Assembly (NCBI GenBank): GCA_038503065.1
Contig: JBCAMK010000013.1
Location: 1,798,001-1,862,000 of the forward strand
Direction of reading: 5' to 3'
Length of the DNA stretch: 64,000 nucleotides
Origin: Paragyromitra xinjiangensis
Lineage: Eukaryota > Ascomycota > Pezizomycetes > Pezizales > Discinaceae
Positions 23,584 through 35,731 of this stretch are shown piece after piece. The position numbers and the translations under genes were made by a program. Numbering within the stretch: the stretch's first letter is position 1; every line of letters begins with the position of its first letter. A model generated the notes under the pieces. The model had not been told where the DNA came from and searched no databases. It saw only the letters and a program-made list of their open reading frames with translations.

Positions 23584-26500
23584 ATGGTGGGTAATAGTCT
23601 TCTTTCGCCGGCGGAAACTCCCAAAAGACACAGGAGCCCAAGGCACAGCATCTCGGTCTCAGAAGCCCGTGATGACGCTAGCGGACGAGGTCATCCAACT
23701 GAGGCAGACCGAGATAAACTATTCGAAGCAGCGTTAGCTGGCAACGACGCACTCATAAGGAGGGTTCTCGAAGCTGGGGTGGGTGTTAACACAATGGACG
23801 GCTCCGGGAGAACAGCGTTGCAAATGGCGGCGGAAGGCGGACACGAAACCGCGGTCAAAACGCTTGTGGACGCTCGTGCCGACGTGGATGCACTCCCGGC
23901 TGGTATTTTTGGGAGAAGCGCGTTACAGGCGGCAGCAGGAGGCGGGCATAAGGGTGTGGTTAGAATCCTTCTCGAGGCCGACGCCAACGTTAATGTTCGG
24001 CCTTCGGAATCGAATGGACGAACTGCTTTACAGGCGGCTGCTGAGAATGGACACGAGCAAGTGGTACATATGCTTCTTAAGGCTGGGGCCAATACTGAGG
24101 CCCCTCCATCGGAGCTTTATGGACGGACAGCTCTGCAAGCGGCAGCAGGATCTGGGAACGAGAAGATGATCAAGATCCTGCTTGACGCTGGTGCCAATGT
24201 CAATGCACCACCGTGCGAGATCTCCGGTAGAACAGCCCTACAAGCGGCGGCAGAAGAGGGGTACGAAAGAGTGGTCTCGATGCTTCTGGAAAATAGACCG
24301 GATGTGAACGCCCCGCCATCTAACTCGCATGGTAGAACAGCCTTGCAGGCAGCGGCCGAGAACGGACATACTGGCGTGGTTTTGATGCTTATTGCGGCTG
24401 GCGCAAACATAGATGCGCCGGCTGCAGAAATCGCCGGTAAAATAGCCTTACAGGCAGCGGCGGGTGCCGGCCACGAGGGTATCGTAAAGATACTACTTGA
24501 AGCCGAAGCCCTCACGGACGCGATCAAGTCGGAGTCGTATGGAGCGGAAGCTTTGGAGGCGGCGGCAGCAGCAGGATATGAAAGGGTGGTGAAAATACTC
24601 TTGGATGGTGGGGTCAACATCAATACTAGGAATGCACTCGGGAGAACTTGTCTATTTTCTCAAAACCTCCGTGGAGAGATGTTGCAGACGTTGTTGAAGC
24701 TGGGTGCTTATATTGATTCTCAAGACTACGATGGCTTGACTCCTCTACATTGGGCTGCTGAGTACGGATACACGGAGATTCTTGTTAATCTGCTTGAAGC
24801 CGGGGCGGATACTGGGCTTCAAGATAACAGAACTCGGAGGCCTTTGCATGTAGCGCTTGAGCGTCGGCATGAGGATATCGTGAAGTTATTGTTCGAGAAA
24901 GGCGACAACATCAGAGATTCTCGGGTGGGGAGTTGGCGGGCAATATTGGATGCAGGTGAGAAGGACATCATCAAGATCAGCCAGAACGTTGGTGGTGGAA
25001 TGGCTATGCACGCGGTGAACATCAACCAGGTTGAAATCGGTGTAGAATCTGAGGAGTCGCTTTACGTTAAGCAATTCTAGTAAGTATTGTGGATTATAAT
25101 CATGCCGTAAATACATAGGCTAACCGTTGAGATAGTTCATCATTCGGCCTCAAGTGGAATGACGAGAACGCTTTGTGGCTGGTTAATCCTTATTATTACA
25201 TGTCAAAGTATCTCGCCATCCAGCCTCAAAAGAAGTCTCTTGCGGCCAAAGCTGAAGTGCAATGGCTGTGGGCACTTGTTAACCCGAGAAAATACCATAT
25301 AGTCCGGTCACGGGACTTTGGTCCGGGGGTTCCAAGTATTGGGCACATAGCTACAACAGCTCAGACGCAAGGTATTTTCATTTCACTTTTGTCCCTAACT
25401 TGGTCCGGAAACAAGAAACTCTCGGTGGCTAACTGTATACAGCACTATTGATCTGCCATGTCTGTTTTGATTTCTATGTTCATATCCCCCGGGAGGAGCC
25501 AATTCTAGCAGTAGAGGTAGGCGACAGCTGTTTCAAGACCGAAGTCCAGCAAAGCCAAATCTCGTGGGTTATGCGGAAAACAGAGTCTACCGACCGAAGG
25601 TTCAGTTCGATCTTCCGTTCAATGAACTACCGGAGCACTATGGAATATGGCTGGGTCCCCAACCACGGGGTCGATTTCGTCACTATGTTTATTCGGGATC
25701 TAGAGAACAAGTGGAAGGAGATTTTCAGGGTGGCCGAGATTCACCTTAAAGAAATCGTGAGTGTTTATCTCGTGATGGAGGAACCCTGGACGGGTGTTTT
25801 TCGTCTTCTACGCTAACTGGTTCTTCTTTCACAGCGCAAAAGTCTTCTGCTTAAGGAGGGGAAAACTACCGGTCTCATCGGGACGCTCCTGAGAGATGCG
25901 CAGCAATGGTCAGATTTCAGGGCGCTGCTGAAAATTCATATCAACAAGGCTAAGGATCTGGTGAAAGATTTCCAAGAGAAACGTCTGCTGTATGAAGAGG
26001 TGCATGAATTCGAGGGACCGATAGACGATTCTGAAGAGACCGCTACATTAATCGATGAAACGGATGAACTGGATGCACTCGACGAACTCACCGAAAAGCC
26101 TGCAGAAGGGAAGAAGAAGAAGAAGGGGAAGAAGGAGAAGGAGAGGAAGAAGAAGAAGGAGCTGAAGAAGATTGAGACTCGATCCGAGATCGGGAAGTTG
26201 TCGGAGATGATTGAGAAGATGAAGAGAGACTGTAAGGATCAGATTCAGAAGTTGGAGAAAAAGACGAAGGATATGATTGAGCTCGTGAGTGTTCTTGAGG
26301 GTATTGGTAATTTGTTGTGGTAGTGAACTGACTGTTTGTAGGAGTTCAACTTAGTTTCTATTTTCGAGGCGCGTGTTTCGACCATGACAGGTGTTAGCAT
26401 GAAACGGCTCACCTGGATCACAGTAAGTCTGGTTAAGTTTGGGGTTTTCCGAATTTGTACTAATATGAAGTGTAGTTTGTTTTTCTGCCATTACTTTTTA

Positions 26501-26890
26501 CAGCGGTAATTATACTCCTACAACGCATCTTTTCGTACAACTGCTGATAGCCGTTCTCTAGAGTTTGTTCGGTATGAATATAGACTTATTAGGCAACAAC
26601 AATGTTAATTGGTGGTGGTACGCTATATTGAGTGTAGCAGTTTTCATAATGGTCCTTATGGGATGGGCGTGTATTAAGCACTATGGGGTTTGTATTCATA
26701 TCCTGGAGATCTGGTTTTACGTTTATCTAACCTACGAACCCGACAGTTAGTTGAAAGCTGGTGTGAAGATACGCTGAATGCTGTCTACGAAACGGCACCG
26801 CCGATACCGTTTAAGCGATGGAGGAAGAGCAAGATGCTCCCGGATGACGAGGAGAGCGGGGAATGGTCAAATAAAGTCAAGAATTCTTAG
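23584..26890 (+). CDS. ankyrin-repeat protein with C-terminal CorA-like domain
   Basis: Fungal ankyrin/CorA-like membrane protein of unknown substrate. Eight exons: 23584-25079, 25136-25371, 25443-25756, 25834-26284, 26342-26422, 26476-26505, 26562-26687, 26747-26890. Exon 1 encodes twelve ankyrin repeats (about residues 44-440). Repeats 2-8 share a 35-residue period beginning GRTALQAAA. Exons 2-4 carry the soluble CorA-like part (AEVQWLWAL, FIRDLENKWKEIFRVAEIHL, LIGTLLRDAQQWSDFRALL) and a Lys-rich stretch (KKKKKGKKEKERKKKK). Exons 6-7 encode the first membrane helix ending FLPLLFTASLFGMN, with the CorA signature GMN, and a second helix (WWWYAILSVAVFIMVLMGW). Oddity: joining exon 3 to exon 4 at canonical sites is out of frame by one base unless one G of the G5 run at 25857-25861 is extra. 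It is either a frameshifted allele, a sequencing error, or unusually spliced. Confidence 0.8.
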
Positions 26891-28245
26891 GGAGTTTTGG
26901 TGAAGGACTACTTTGGATAATCATAATGAGGGATGTGGATTGTAGGGGATTGGCGCTATGGGTTGGTTGGATTTTGGGATGGTGGTAATGAGAGATGTGT
27001 TATGGATGGAAAAATTGGCGCAACGGGCTGGTGGGATGAGGGACTGTAGTGGCAAGATCACCGCGATCAACTTTACTATGTTATTGGATAATACCAGCTA
27101 GAGTGGGGGAGAGGAGGGAAGGGGGCGGTGCAGGCATCGAGATATGTTGAATGTTAAAAAGTGGCATTGTGTTGATAGCGTCATAGTATACGTGTAATGA
27201 ATTAATGAAACGAGACGTGAAAAAAAAAGAAAACCACTCCAGTAGCCAACATTGAAATTTGAAGAGGATTGGTGTTTAATCTGTTGATTTCATTTGGTAA
27301 GTAGGTTTGTGTGCAGACGAAGAACGTCTTCTAGAAGTTTCTGTCGAGAAGCCAATGAAGAGGGACGATAGAAAGACCTATTAGAATGTGTATCTTCGAC
27401 GCAAACCACCGAGTGATATAGCGTGATGGACAAAGTGTTCGTGACGACATGGGTTTACCTTAGATTTGGATAACGATAAGTTTTCTACATGCACAATCAT
27501 GCGAGCTATATACATGTATGTTGGGGCATAGCAATTGATCCTACTGCTGTTTTTTTTCGTTCCTGGCACATCTGAATCTCATCTCTACATCTCAGCTGTG
27601 CACGTTTCGTGGGGTACCGTACCTGCATACGTTAGACGACGGCATCGGCATAAGATGGCGCCAACGGCACCCCAGTACCGTGGAACTCGTGCATATGTAC
27701 ATGTATGTTGTGTACCAAGAACACAGGTCCATCTTCGTGGCTGTGGGCAGAACGGGATGAGATGAGATAGATTATTGGCAGATCTGAGAAACAGGGAAGA
27801 ACTGAGGGAATTTGCCACTGGTGATGAGGCGCGGCAGGTGAGTGGGAGAGTAAGAGGATTGGGGAAAAGTAATGAAAATACTTGTGCAGAACAGTCTCTT
27901 GCTCAGCCCCAATGCTGCTCCACACAGTTCTGCCAGACGGGATCCAATGTCAACGCCACGGTGTATACCTACACGTATAGGGGAGTGAGGCTATGTACGA
28001 GAAGATGTATGAGAGGGAGAGAGGAGCGGAGGAGGAGCAGAAAAAGAAACCCAACAGAAGACGAAGCTTAGGTCATCCAAGAGAACCCTAACCCTATCAT
28101 AGAAGCTTGGGCCACATGCTTTGACCCTAACCCTGCAGAGCCCCTTTCAAACAGAACATCACGAAACTATCACTATTCTAGGGCAAAAGGAATGCGATAA
28201 CTACGATAATATCAATCATATAACTATCTCTCTCCTCTAATCACT
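26891..28245. other. intergenic, about 1.35 kb
   Basis: Contains the 3' flank of the ankyrin gene and the promoter of the sugar transporter. Two telomere-like motifs (ACCCTAACCCT) lie at about 28085-28095 and 28124-28133, 110-165 bp upstream of the transporter start. Overlapping short frames at 27535-28071 are not accepted as genes. Confidence 0.45.
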
Positions 28246-30036
28246 ATGTCTGCCTACTCTCGGCTTGATGTCGAAGATGACGACCCAGGTTCGCTCAGCA
28301 CCCAGCCACTAATCGCCAATCCCGACGTTTTAGCTACTCCTGTGGGAGATGAGAGACCTGAGGATGGAGCTATCACCGGTTGGATCTGGCTGCTCACCTT
28401 AACCGCTGGTATCAGTGGTTTGTTATTTGGGTGTAAGTTGGCTTCCACTTCCGTCTAGTGTGTCGTTCACAGGCTCATCGTCCTCTCCTAGATGACACCG
28501 CCTCTATATCTGCTGCCTTGCTTCACCTTGCTCCATCTCTCTCTACACCGGAAAACCCAGTAACAACCTGGGACAAGTCGCTCATCACATCATCAACCTC
28601 CCTCGGTGCTCTGATAGGTGGTCTCTTTGCTGGACTACTGGCTGACCGGATCGGTCGGAAGGGTGTGATATGGGTTGCTGATGTTTTGTTCGTTCTTGGA
28701 GCTCTCTGGCAGGCCTTGGCGGGGAGTGTGAGTGCTATGGTCGTGGGAAGAGCCGTGGTGGGTTTAGGGGTTGGTGTTGGGAGCTTGATTGTGCCGCTGT
28801 GAGTAACCCTAACCCTGGGAGAACTTGGAGATATATCGTAATTCCATCTTATGGATGAGTGGGATTACGATAAGTTTACTCTAAATATAGAGCTCCCACC
28901 CGAGCCAGTGAGACTTTGTTCAGTTCACTGATTATTATAGGTACATCTCTGAGCTATCTCCTCCGTCTCACCGTGGACGGCTGGTTGTAATTAATGTTCT
29001 ATTCATCACTTTCGGCCAGCTCCTTGCCTACGCGGTGGGCCTCATATTGTCACCGCCAACCCTATCGCAAAATCTCAGCTGGCGGTTTATGCTTGGGCTC
29101 GGTGCCATCCCAGCCGTCCTCCAGTTCGTCTTCATGTTCTTCATGCCTGAAACACCTCGTTGGCTAATCCAGCACTCTCGCCGTTCCGACGCTGGAAAAA
29201 TTATACGGAAGGTCTATGGCGACCTTGGCGAGAGATCTGTAGAGCAAGTTCTTGCCGGGATTGAGCAAGGTGTAGAAGCCGTTACTAAAGATCCCTTCAT
29301 GGCAAAACTTAAAGCACTCTTCTCGATTGGGAGTAACCGCCGGGCATTAGCGATTAGCTGTCTTCTCCAGGGCCTTCAACAAGCTTGTGGGTTCAACTCG
29401 TTGATGTATTATTCCGCCACTATATTCTCCCTCGTAGGATTCTCGAATCCCACTGCTGCAGCTATGGTCGTTGCGGGAACCAACATGGTGTTCACCATTT
29501 TGGCCTTCATATTGATTGACCGTGTCGGAAGACGGAGGATTCTACTGTGGTCGATCCCGGGGATGATCATAGGGCTCCTCCTCTGTGCACTTGTGTTTCA
29601 CCACCTGCCGATGCTCTCATCATCTACCCCTTCTGATCCTGAATCGGTATTATGGGCCCCACTGCTCATCATTTTCATGATGGCATACGTGTCTGCTTAT
29701 GCCATCGGAGTTGGTGCTATCCCGTGGATCGTGCAGTCTGAATTCTTCCCTATGCGTGTTCGCGGGCTTGGAACGGGAATGGCGACGGCGACGAACTGGG
29801 TTTTGAATTTTGTTGTTGGGGTGACGTTTTTGCCTGCTGTGGAGTGGATGTGGGGTGGAGCGCAGGGGTTGTTTATTGTGTATGCTGTGGTGTGTGGCGT
29901 GGGGTGGGTTGCGGTGAATAGGGTTTATCCTGAGACGAGGGGGCTAAGGATGGAGGAGATTGAGGGGGTGTTGAGAGATGGGTGGGGTGTTGGAAGGGAT
30001 AAGGGGAGGGAGAATGGGGAAGAGGATGATGTGTGA
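28246..30036 (+). CDS. MFS sugar/myo-inositol-type transporter
   Basis: Major facilitator of the sugar-porter family, most like fungal inositol or H+/sugar symporters of the plasma membrane. Three exons (28246-28432, 28492-28798, 28941-30036) give 529 residues. Landmarks are GISGLLFGYDTASIS across the first intron, GGLFAGLLADRIGRKG (loop 2-3 motif), VGRAVVGLGVGVGS, YISELSPPSHRGRL (PESPR-equivalent region), FMPETPRWLI, LQQACGFNSLMYYSATIF (QQ..G.N..MYY sugar-binding helix), LIDRVGRRRILL and VYPETRGLRMEEIE. About twelve membrane helices are expected. The substrate cannot be fixed from sequence alone. Intron 2 begins with a telomere-like CCCTAACCC just after the donor. It is a standard complete gene. 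Confidence 0.93.
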
Positions 30037-30696
30037 GACTTCGGGGTTGCGGTTTTCTTAGTGGTTTGGCCTTTATTAGAATACCTTGGGTTTTTGCACT
30101 ATTTGTGGCGTTTTGGCAATTTAGCTGCAGTTATACTTTGGAGGCGTCGGGGTTTTCGATATTGATATAGAAAGGTTATTTTCAAGCTATATACTGGATG
30201 TGATGGTTCAGCCTTAGGGATAATTAAGCTCTCTGGGATAGCAACCGACGAATCGAATTTAGTTTAATAAATATCTGCTGAAGTAACCTTGTAGTGTGGT
30301 GAGTGTTGATTGATTGATTACCTAGAGTGTGGTGAGTATGAGTGTCCTGAGATCTCTTCCTATTGCGCTTTGTCTGTCGTAGACTAAATTGTAAATAGTA
30401 GGACGTCCTTTGTACCTCGTGCCTAGCTATAGGAACTCATCAAGAAATTGATATTTAATATAATGCCCGACAAAAATATATCGAGATTGCGAGAAGCGCT
30501 GTTAGTACGTTATGATACGTCCTTAGCATGGTCGTGAATGGTTTTATTGAAAATGCAAGGCAAAGATACAATCGTTGATATATATATATGGTTTCACGTG
30601 TAAACCCCAAATTTTCTCTTTCAAGTGATAAATCAGATTGGTTATCTAAAGTTACACGACTATTTTCGCAATATTCATAATAGAGACCTGTGTGAT
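30037..30696. other. convergent intergenic spacer
   Basis: Shared 3' flank between the transporter and the dehydrogenase. It is AT-rich, with a short TTGATTGATTGATT run near 30307. No gene is seen. Confidence 0.4.
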
Positions 30697-31922
30697 TCAA
30701 GTGGTGGATGGACTCGTCAAAACATTACCTGGATTAGATGTCAGTCTTTCAACTTCGTTTAGCAGCGTTTTGAGTAACGAAGACATACCGCCATCAGGAT
30801 ATATCACTTGACCGTTAAGGAAAACGCCCCCAGGGCCCGCGAGATACAAGATTGCTGCGGCCATATCTGTATCACTTCCCGACCGCTCTAGAGAGAGTAT
30901 TCCAAGATGGTTAGGATAGGTTCCATTGGTTTAATGGGTATCTTTTAATAACGTACTAGCTGGAACGGAATCTCCCACGCCGTGGAGTTCCGATTTTTGA
31001 TTTTCGTCTGACGAGTCGGCGGTCATCTCGCTGGGGAAGAATCCCGGAGCAATGCTATTTACTCGCACTTTACACTGCGTCAAAGTTGAGCCCAGCATTC
31101 GGGTCAAGTGGATGAACCCTAGTTCCTAATCAGCGACAGGTTCGGGCTTAAAAATGGATGATGGGGTGGAGTACCAGCTTTGGAAGCTGCGTATGCAAAC
31201 TGTCCTTCACTACTTCCTTTCAGTACGCCAGAGATAGACGTAATATTAACAATGGATGAGGAATAGCCTTGTGTGTTTGCGGTTCCTTTTGCTAATAGAG
31301 GTAGGAAAGCGACAGAGGTGAAGAATTGGGAAGTTAGGTTGGTTTGAAAAGTCTCTGTAGATAAGTCAGCCTATTGAAAGCCACTCTAAGAATGGGCGAT
31401 TGTCTCTGAATTCTAACCTTGCCATGATTCGGGGGTCGCTTTCCACAGATGCTCGGAAATTGACTCTGCTGAGCTAAAATCCGGCTTCTCAGCGTTGTAC
31501 GAAGTTGTTTGTTTTTCTTTAGCGACTCCGGCATTGTTGACAAGAAGATGGATACCCTTGGACTCCTTCTTGCCAATCTCTGTTGCAAGGCGTTTCACCT
31601 CGTCTTTTGAAGTAATATCCACGGGTACTCTGCAATATCATTTTCAGAACTCTGGGTCTCTCGAATCTAGGGGTGGACAAACGCACGCAATTATCTTGCC
31701 GGCATTAGGACTCCCCTTCCCGGAATACTTCTCAACAACGGTTTCTAGCGCATCCTTACGACGGCCGGAAATATAGACAGTGGCTCCGTTGGCTACCAGT
31801 GTTTGTGTGATCATTAATCCGATACCACTGCCACCACCGGTCACAACAGCTTTGAAGCCATTCACATCGAACAGCTTTGAGGCGAGAAGTGAAGCATTTG
31901 GATGGTCGTTTGAGGAAGACAT
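30697..31922 (-). CDS. short-chain dehydrogenase/reductase
   Basis: Classical NAD(P)-dependent SDR, closest in style to fungal 3-oxoacyl-[ACP] reductase or rhamnolipid-type reductases. Several exons join cleanly. Exon 1 ends at 31687 and exon 2 is 31629-31418. Further exons follow with donors at SKA and at PA, and a last intron within the final PDGG. Landmarks are VTGGGSGIG (cofactor glycine motif), LLVNNAGVA, SIVNITSISGV (catalytic Ser region), YAASKA (Tyr-x-x-x-Lys), VRVNSIAPGFFPSEMT and LAGPGGVFLNGQVIYPDGG. The ATG at 31922 gives a typical start. An in-frame ATG at 32012 would add about 30 basic residues that could be a mitochondrial presequence, but that stretch reads more like a leader. 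The substrate is unknown. Confidence 0.88.
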
Positions 31923-32689
31923 AGTTTTGGTGGTGTTAAGGATGAATACTCTTTTTATTGGGGTTCGTGTGATAGTAGGGCGGGTTAGGAGTTTATGGAA
32001 GATGGAATGCATTGGAGACGTGACGGTTTGTGTGGTATAAATATTCTAGTTTCTTGGGTATTTTCCCCTTCGGGTACTGTGTTGGTAGGGTGGAAACAAT
32101 TTCCGGTGATAGATGATATCATTCCTACCTAATAACAAGGTCATTATCAACTTCAGCATTGGAATTTCACTTCAGTTAGAGATGTCGTGAAAATGAGGTC
32201 ATTGATTCAACTATGTCAAGAATAATCCCTGAACGGGTAGGAGTTTACTAGTATCAATTGGAATCGTGGTTACCAGCCCCACCACTGGAACTTTATCGTG
32301 CTAGTTATAGTACTTCATGATTAACTTGCAGATATCTTAAGAACGCTGCTATCTAGTGCGTGTCTATAGCTAGACCGAACTCTCATGATTACAATTTATG
32401 CAAGCTTGCTGTGTCAATCCGGAATCCTGACCCTCCGGTCACGGATAGAATCCCATGAACCATCAACTGGGCCCCATTACCCTTCACCCTTGACCAATGC
32501 ACGCATAACAAGCATCAAATGGAATAAGATTGGGGCAGTAAGAAATAACTTTTAATTATAAGAGAGTCGCGGAGAACCGTAGAAGACTGCCACTAGTCGT
32601 ACGGCACCTCTGGTAAAGGTCTAATACTATACCATCAAAATAGTTACAGCTAAGAAAACCCATGATATTGCCCAGTTACTATGGCATAA
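31923..32689. other. intergenic, about 0.77 kb
   Basis: Promoter region of the dehydrogenase and 3' flank of the following minus-strand gene. No recognisable feature. Confidence 0.4.
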
Positions 32690-33645
32690 TTATCCAGAGG
32701 GGCATACTTTTCCCGGAAGAGCCATATCGGCAGGCTTCAAAGCCTTGGCTGCTGCGCACCACGCTTCGGTACGTGCTGCCTCAATCTGCGGAACACCAAT
32801 GCAATTCCGATTGTAATATAAGAATCCCTCATAACCGTTGTACCTAAGGCTATTATAAGCTGTCTCGCCGCATCTTCTAAGGAACCAGGGTGCAGCCAAG
32901 AATGTGTACCTGTAGCGAACAAAATGCCTTCGTTTAGCAACAGTATCTAATCAGTTATGATAGGAAGTCTTGCGGTCATCTTACTCGTCTCCCAGCACAA
33001 GTGCCCGAATCTCGTTCTTTTGTTTGTCTGGTATGCCATTAATTATATCCTCCGCCTTCGTGGCCGAAGTCACGGTTGTTTTGGGGACTTCGGGTACGCT
33101 TAGGATTTTGGTGATTTGTGGTATAAGCCCGCCATTTTTGAGCGAATATGCAAACATATAGATATTATAGAATAAGAGCATCGATTTAGCTATTTTAGGC
33201 GGTAGTTGAGTTAGCTGTCTGATGTTTAAATCCCGGCTTTCTGGGGAAGGCTTATTGGGGGTTAGGGATACACACTTCCTTGACCGGGTCTAGGGGTGGG
33301 GAAATGGTTTATATTAGCACGGAAACCACCCGATTCATGTGACATTACCGCAGCGATTGCGATTTGTGGTCCTAGGTGGTTAATATTGTAGGCTTTGTAT
33401 GCTTGGGTCAAGCCTGCTGCTACGACTGTTGAATTAGAGCACTCCTCCGCGGGATATATCGATGGGGGGCTAGTGCAAGAAGCTGATATTTTAGCAATAA
33501 TCTCAACTTGCTCCTTCGTGATTTTCGGATTCAGACGCTGGAGGCTGGAATTAAATGGGACAGTGGCCCATGTAATTTGGAAGTTCGCTAGGACTACCAG
33601 CGCGGTAGCCAGTGCGACCTTCGGGGAAATGGCCAAATAAAACAT
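32690..33645 (-). CDS. secreted lysozyme/transglycosylase-like protein
   Basis: Three exons (33645-33276, 33240-32985, 32909-32690) close in phase to 281 residues. A signal peptide of about 27 residues ends in Ile-Thr-Trp-Ala before TVPFNSS. The centre has IAIAAVMSHESGGFRANINH, an arrangement (short helix, Glu-Ser-Gly) like the catalytic Glu region of lysozyme or SLT folds. The C-terminal part AAPWFLRRCGETAYNSL, GYEGFLYYNRNCIGVPQ and TEAWCAAAKALKP, with paired cysteines, matches an uncharacterised family of secreted ascomycete proteins. A lytic activity on peptidoglycan or chitin-like polymers is only a suggestion. It is complete and apparently intact. Confidence 0.75.
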
Positions 33646-35731
33646 CGTTTGAAAAAGATACGACCTTTGTGCTTGGAACCCTGTCAAAGGGTTGTGGTGT
33701 AGAGTAATAAATTTGAAAATCGGGGAGGGTGCCGGCGTCTCGCAGAGTGGATTAAGGTTCTTGCGGGGGGAACTTATCTGTCAAGCGTGGTACCTAAACA
33801 GCTTTTGATAACCTAGAGATATGATCTGACGTAGAAAAACACCTCTCAGTGTCCAGTCTTAGGCTCGGAATGTAAGTTGCGCTTTTGTACTAGAGTATCT
33901 GCTATTACCACTAGTGGTGGTGTTCTAAAGGAAAAGTCAACTACGCAGTGGGATCCTACCCATATTTATCTACTCCCTTTTCCATTCCATTTTGCTATTA
34001 TCATCCCCTTTATGCACTTTCAATGGTTATTTCATTGTCCCATACTATTTTTCTTACAGTCTAAAAATTCCCTACCTACATAATCTCTATATCTCTATTC
34101 TATTCGCTCGTTACAACAATGATATATCCATCGATACTACTGTAGACTATCTGTGGTCTGGAATTACCTAGGCTTGTTCCTATCCCTGATTACTAGAGGT
34201 TGCTGCGTACTAGAGGGGCTGGTGTAATGCGCTTCCCGAGCGGGCTAATTCTTTTGCTAGGTTCAATTTGTGCTCCCAAGTCTCAAGCTCTTTCGGGGGG
34301 TATTTTGGGATGGCCGCACATCAAGAAGGTGGACCAAACTAATGCAACATGAACGCTCTTGGCACAAGGGTTAGGGGTTTTACTCGCTGAGTAGGGCATA
34401 TTTTTTTTAAGTCTATCATAGCCTGCCCTGTTTTATGTAATTCTACCTTCGAAAAGGCCCCGACCCCTATGCCAAGAGCGTTGCATGTTGCATTAGTTTG
34501 GTCCACCTTGATATGCGGAACCATACTTAATTTTCTATGAAAGCCCTATACAATACTATCTTCGGGTGTATTTAAAGGAAAAAGCGACAATTCGGGGGTA
34601 GGTTTGGCACATGAGTTAGGGGGCTTCATTCAAATATTTGTACCTTCGGGCAGAGGGTGCCCCCGGCCACCCCCCCGAAACCTCGGGCTTAGTCCGACTA
34701 ACAGACCCGCTGGTGCGTAGCAACCCCCGGGGACTGGAGCTGGGCATGAGACTACATGTAGGCATTACCCTAGGTTTCAGATAAATTGAAAACATTTAAG
34801 TTAGCCTGGGCGGTGGACAGTTGCGCGGGTCACACCCGTATTGTCACCCCAACCGTATCTTATCAGAGCTGGTTAATTTTCAGGTGGTCGTACCTGCATG
34901 TATCCCGTAGCGTATCTGTTCGGTTGGTCGGTGTCATCACCGTAGCCCGTAATGTGGCACTGAGCCTCACCAGGGATTAACTTACCGGAGGTTCTGTGGG
35001 TTGGCCTCGAGCTAGAAAGGGCAATTTGCCAATAGTTACTAATCAGAGGTAGGATGATACCTCAGCCCTTTGGCGGACAGTGCGTGACCGACTATTCATA
35101 GGCCCATTACCAAGGAAAGTTTTGCGGGCGGAAGCACGCACTCTAGACTGTTGGCCATTCCCTAGAAGATGTTTCTTTCGGTGCCAGTTGTGTCTTGTTT
35201 TGTAGGCACTGCTTTCTAGTTGCTGATATGATTCAATTGAAAATTCAACTTGCGGATTGGAGTCTCTGGCTGCTAATTATAACGCCAATAATTGATCCCC
35301 GTGACTTTTAAAAAATATCGATATCTGAATTATAATTTCTCACTAAAGTCGAAACACCTTTGCACTGCGTCTTTCTTCGGAACCAGAAGATGTTTCGTCG
35401 TGGTAGTTTTCTAGGTGAGAGTCGTGGAAAAGAAGATGGTCGAACATGATACGCCTATTTACCTAAACTGCCCAGAGGGTATATACACCATCGCTAATAT
35501 TCTAGATAAAACGCCCACATAAGAAGCTCATAAAGAAAACAAGAAACTTAAAATATCGACTGGTCCCAATATAATGTAAAGGTGAAATGAAATGAAATAA
35601 AGCTAGCTATCCCTAACCTGATAGAACAGCCGAAGAATGCGAGCCTCAAAGCTAGGCTCCCCGATCAGAAACACAGTACTAGCTATAGCCCTATATCTTG
35701 CACCAAGCGCTGCAACTCTTACCCCACGAAT
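33646..35731. other. gene-poor interval, about 2.1 kb
   Basis: Contains a MITE (34311-34523) and, beside it, a short G/C-rich patch (about 34640-34740) in otherwise AT-rich DNA. No gene is supported. Confidence 0.45.
34311..34523. mobile_element. MITE, family A copy 1
   Basis: About 213 bp with long terminal inverted repeats. The left end contains GGTGGACCAAACTAATGCAA and AACGCTCTTGGCA, and the right end carries their complements, finishing GCGGAACCA followed by TA. There is no coding capacity. The right flank shows a TA dinucleotide and the left is degenerate, as expected for an old Tc1/mariner-type insertion. It shares ends with the copy at 41599-41838. Confidence 0.8.
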
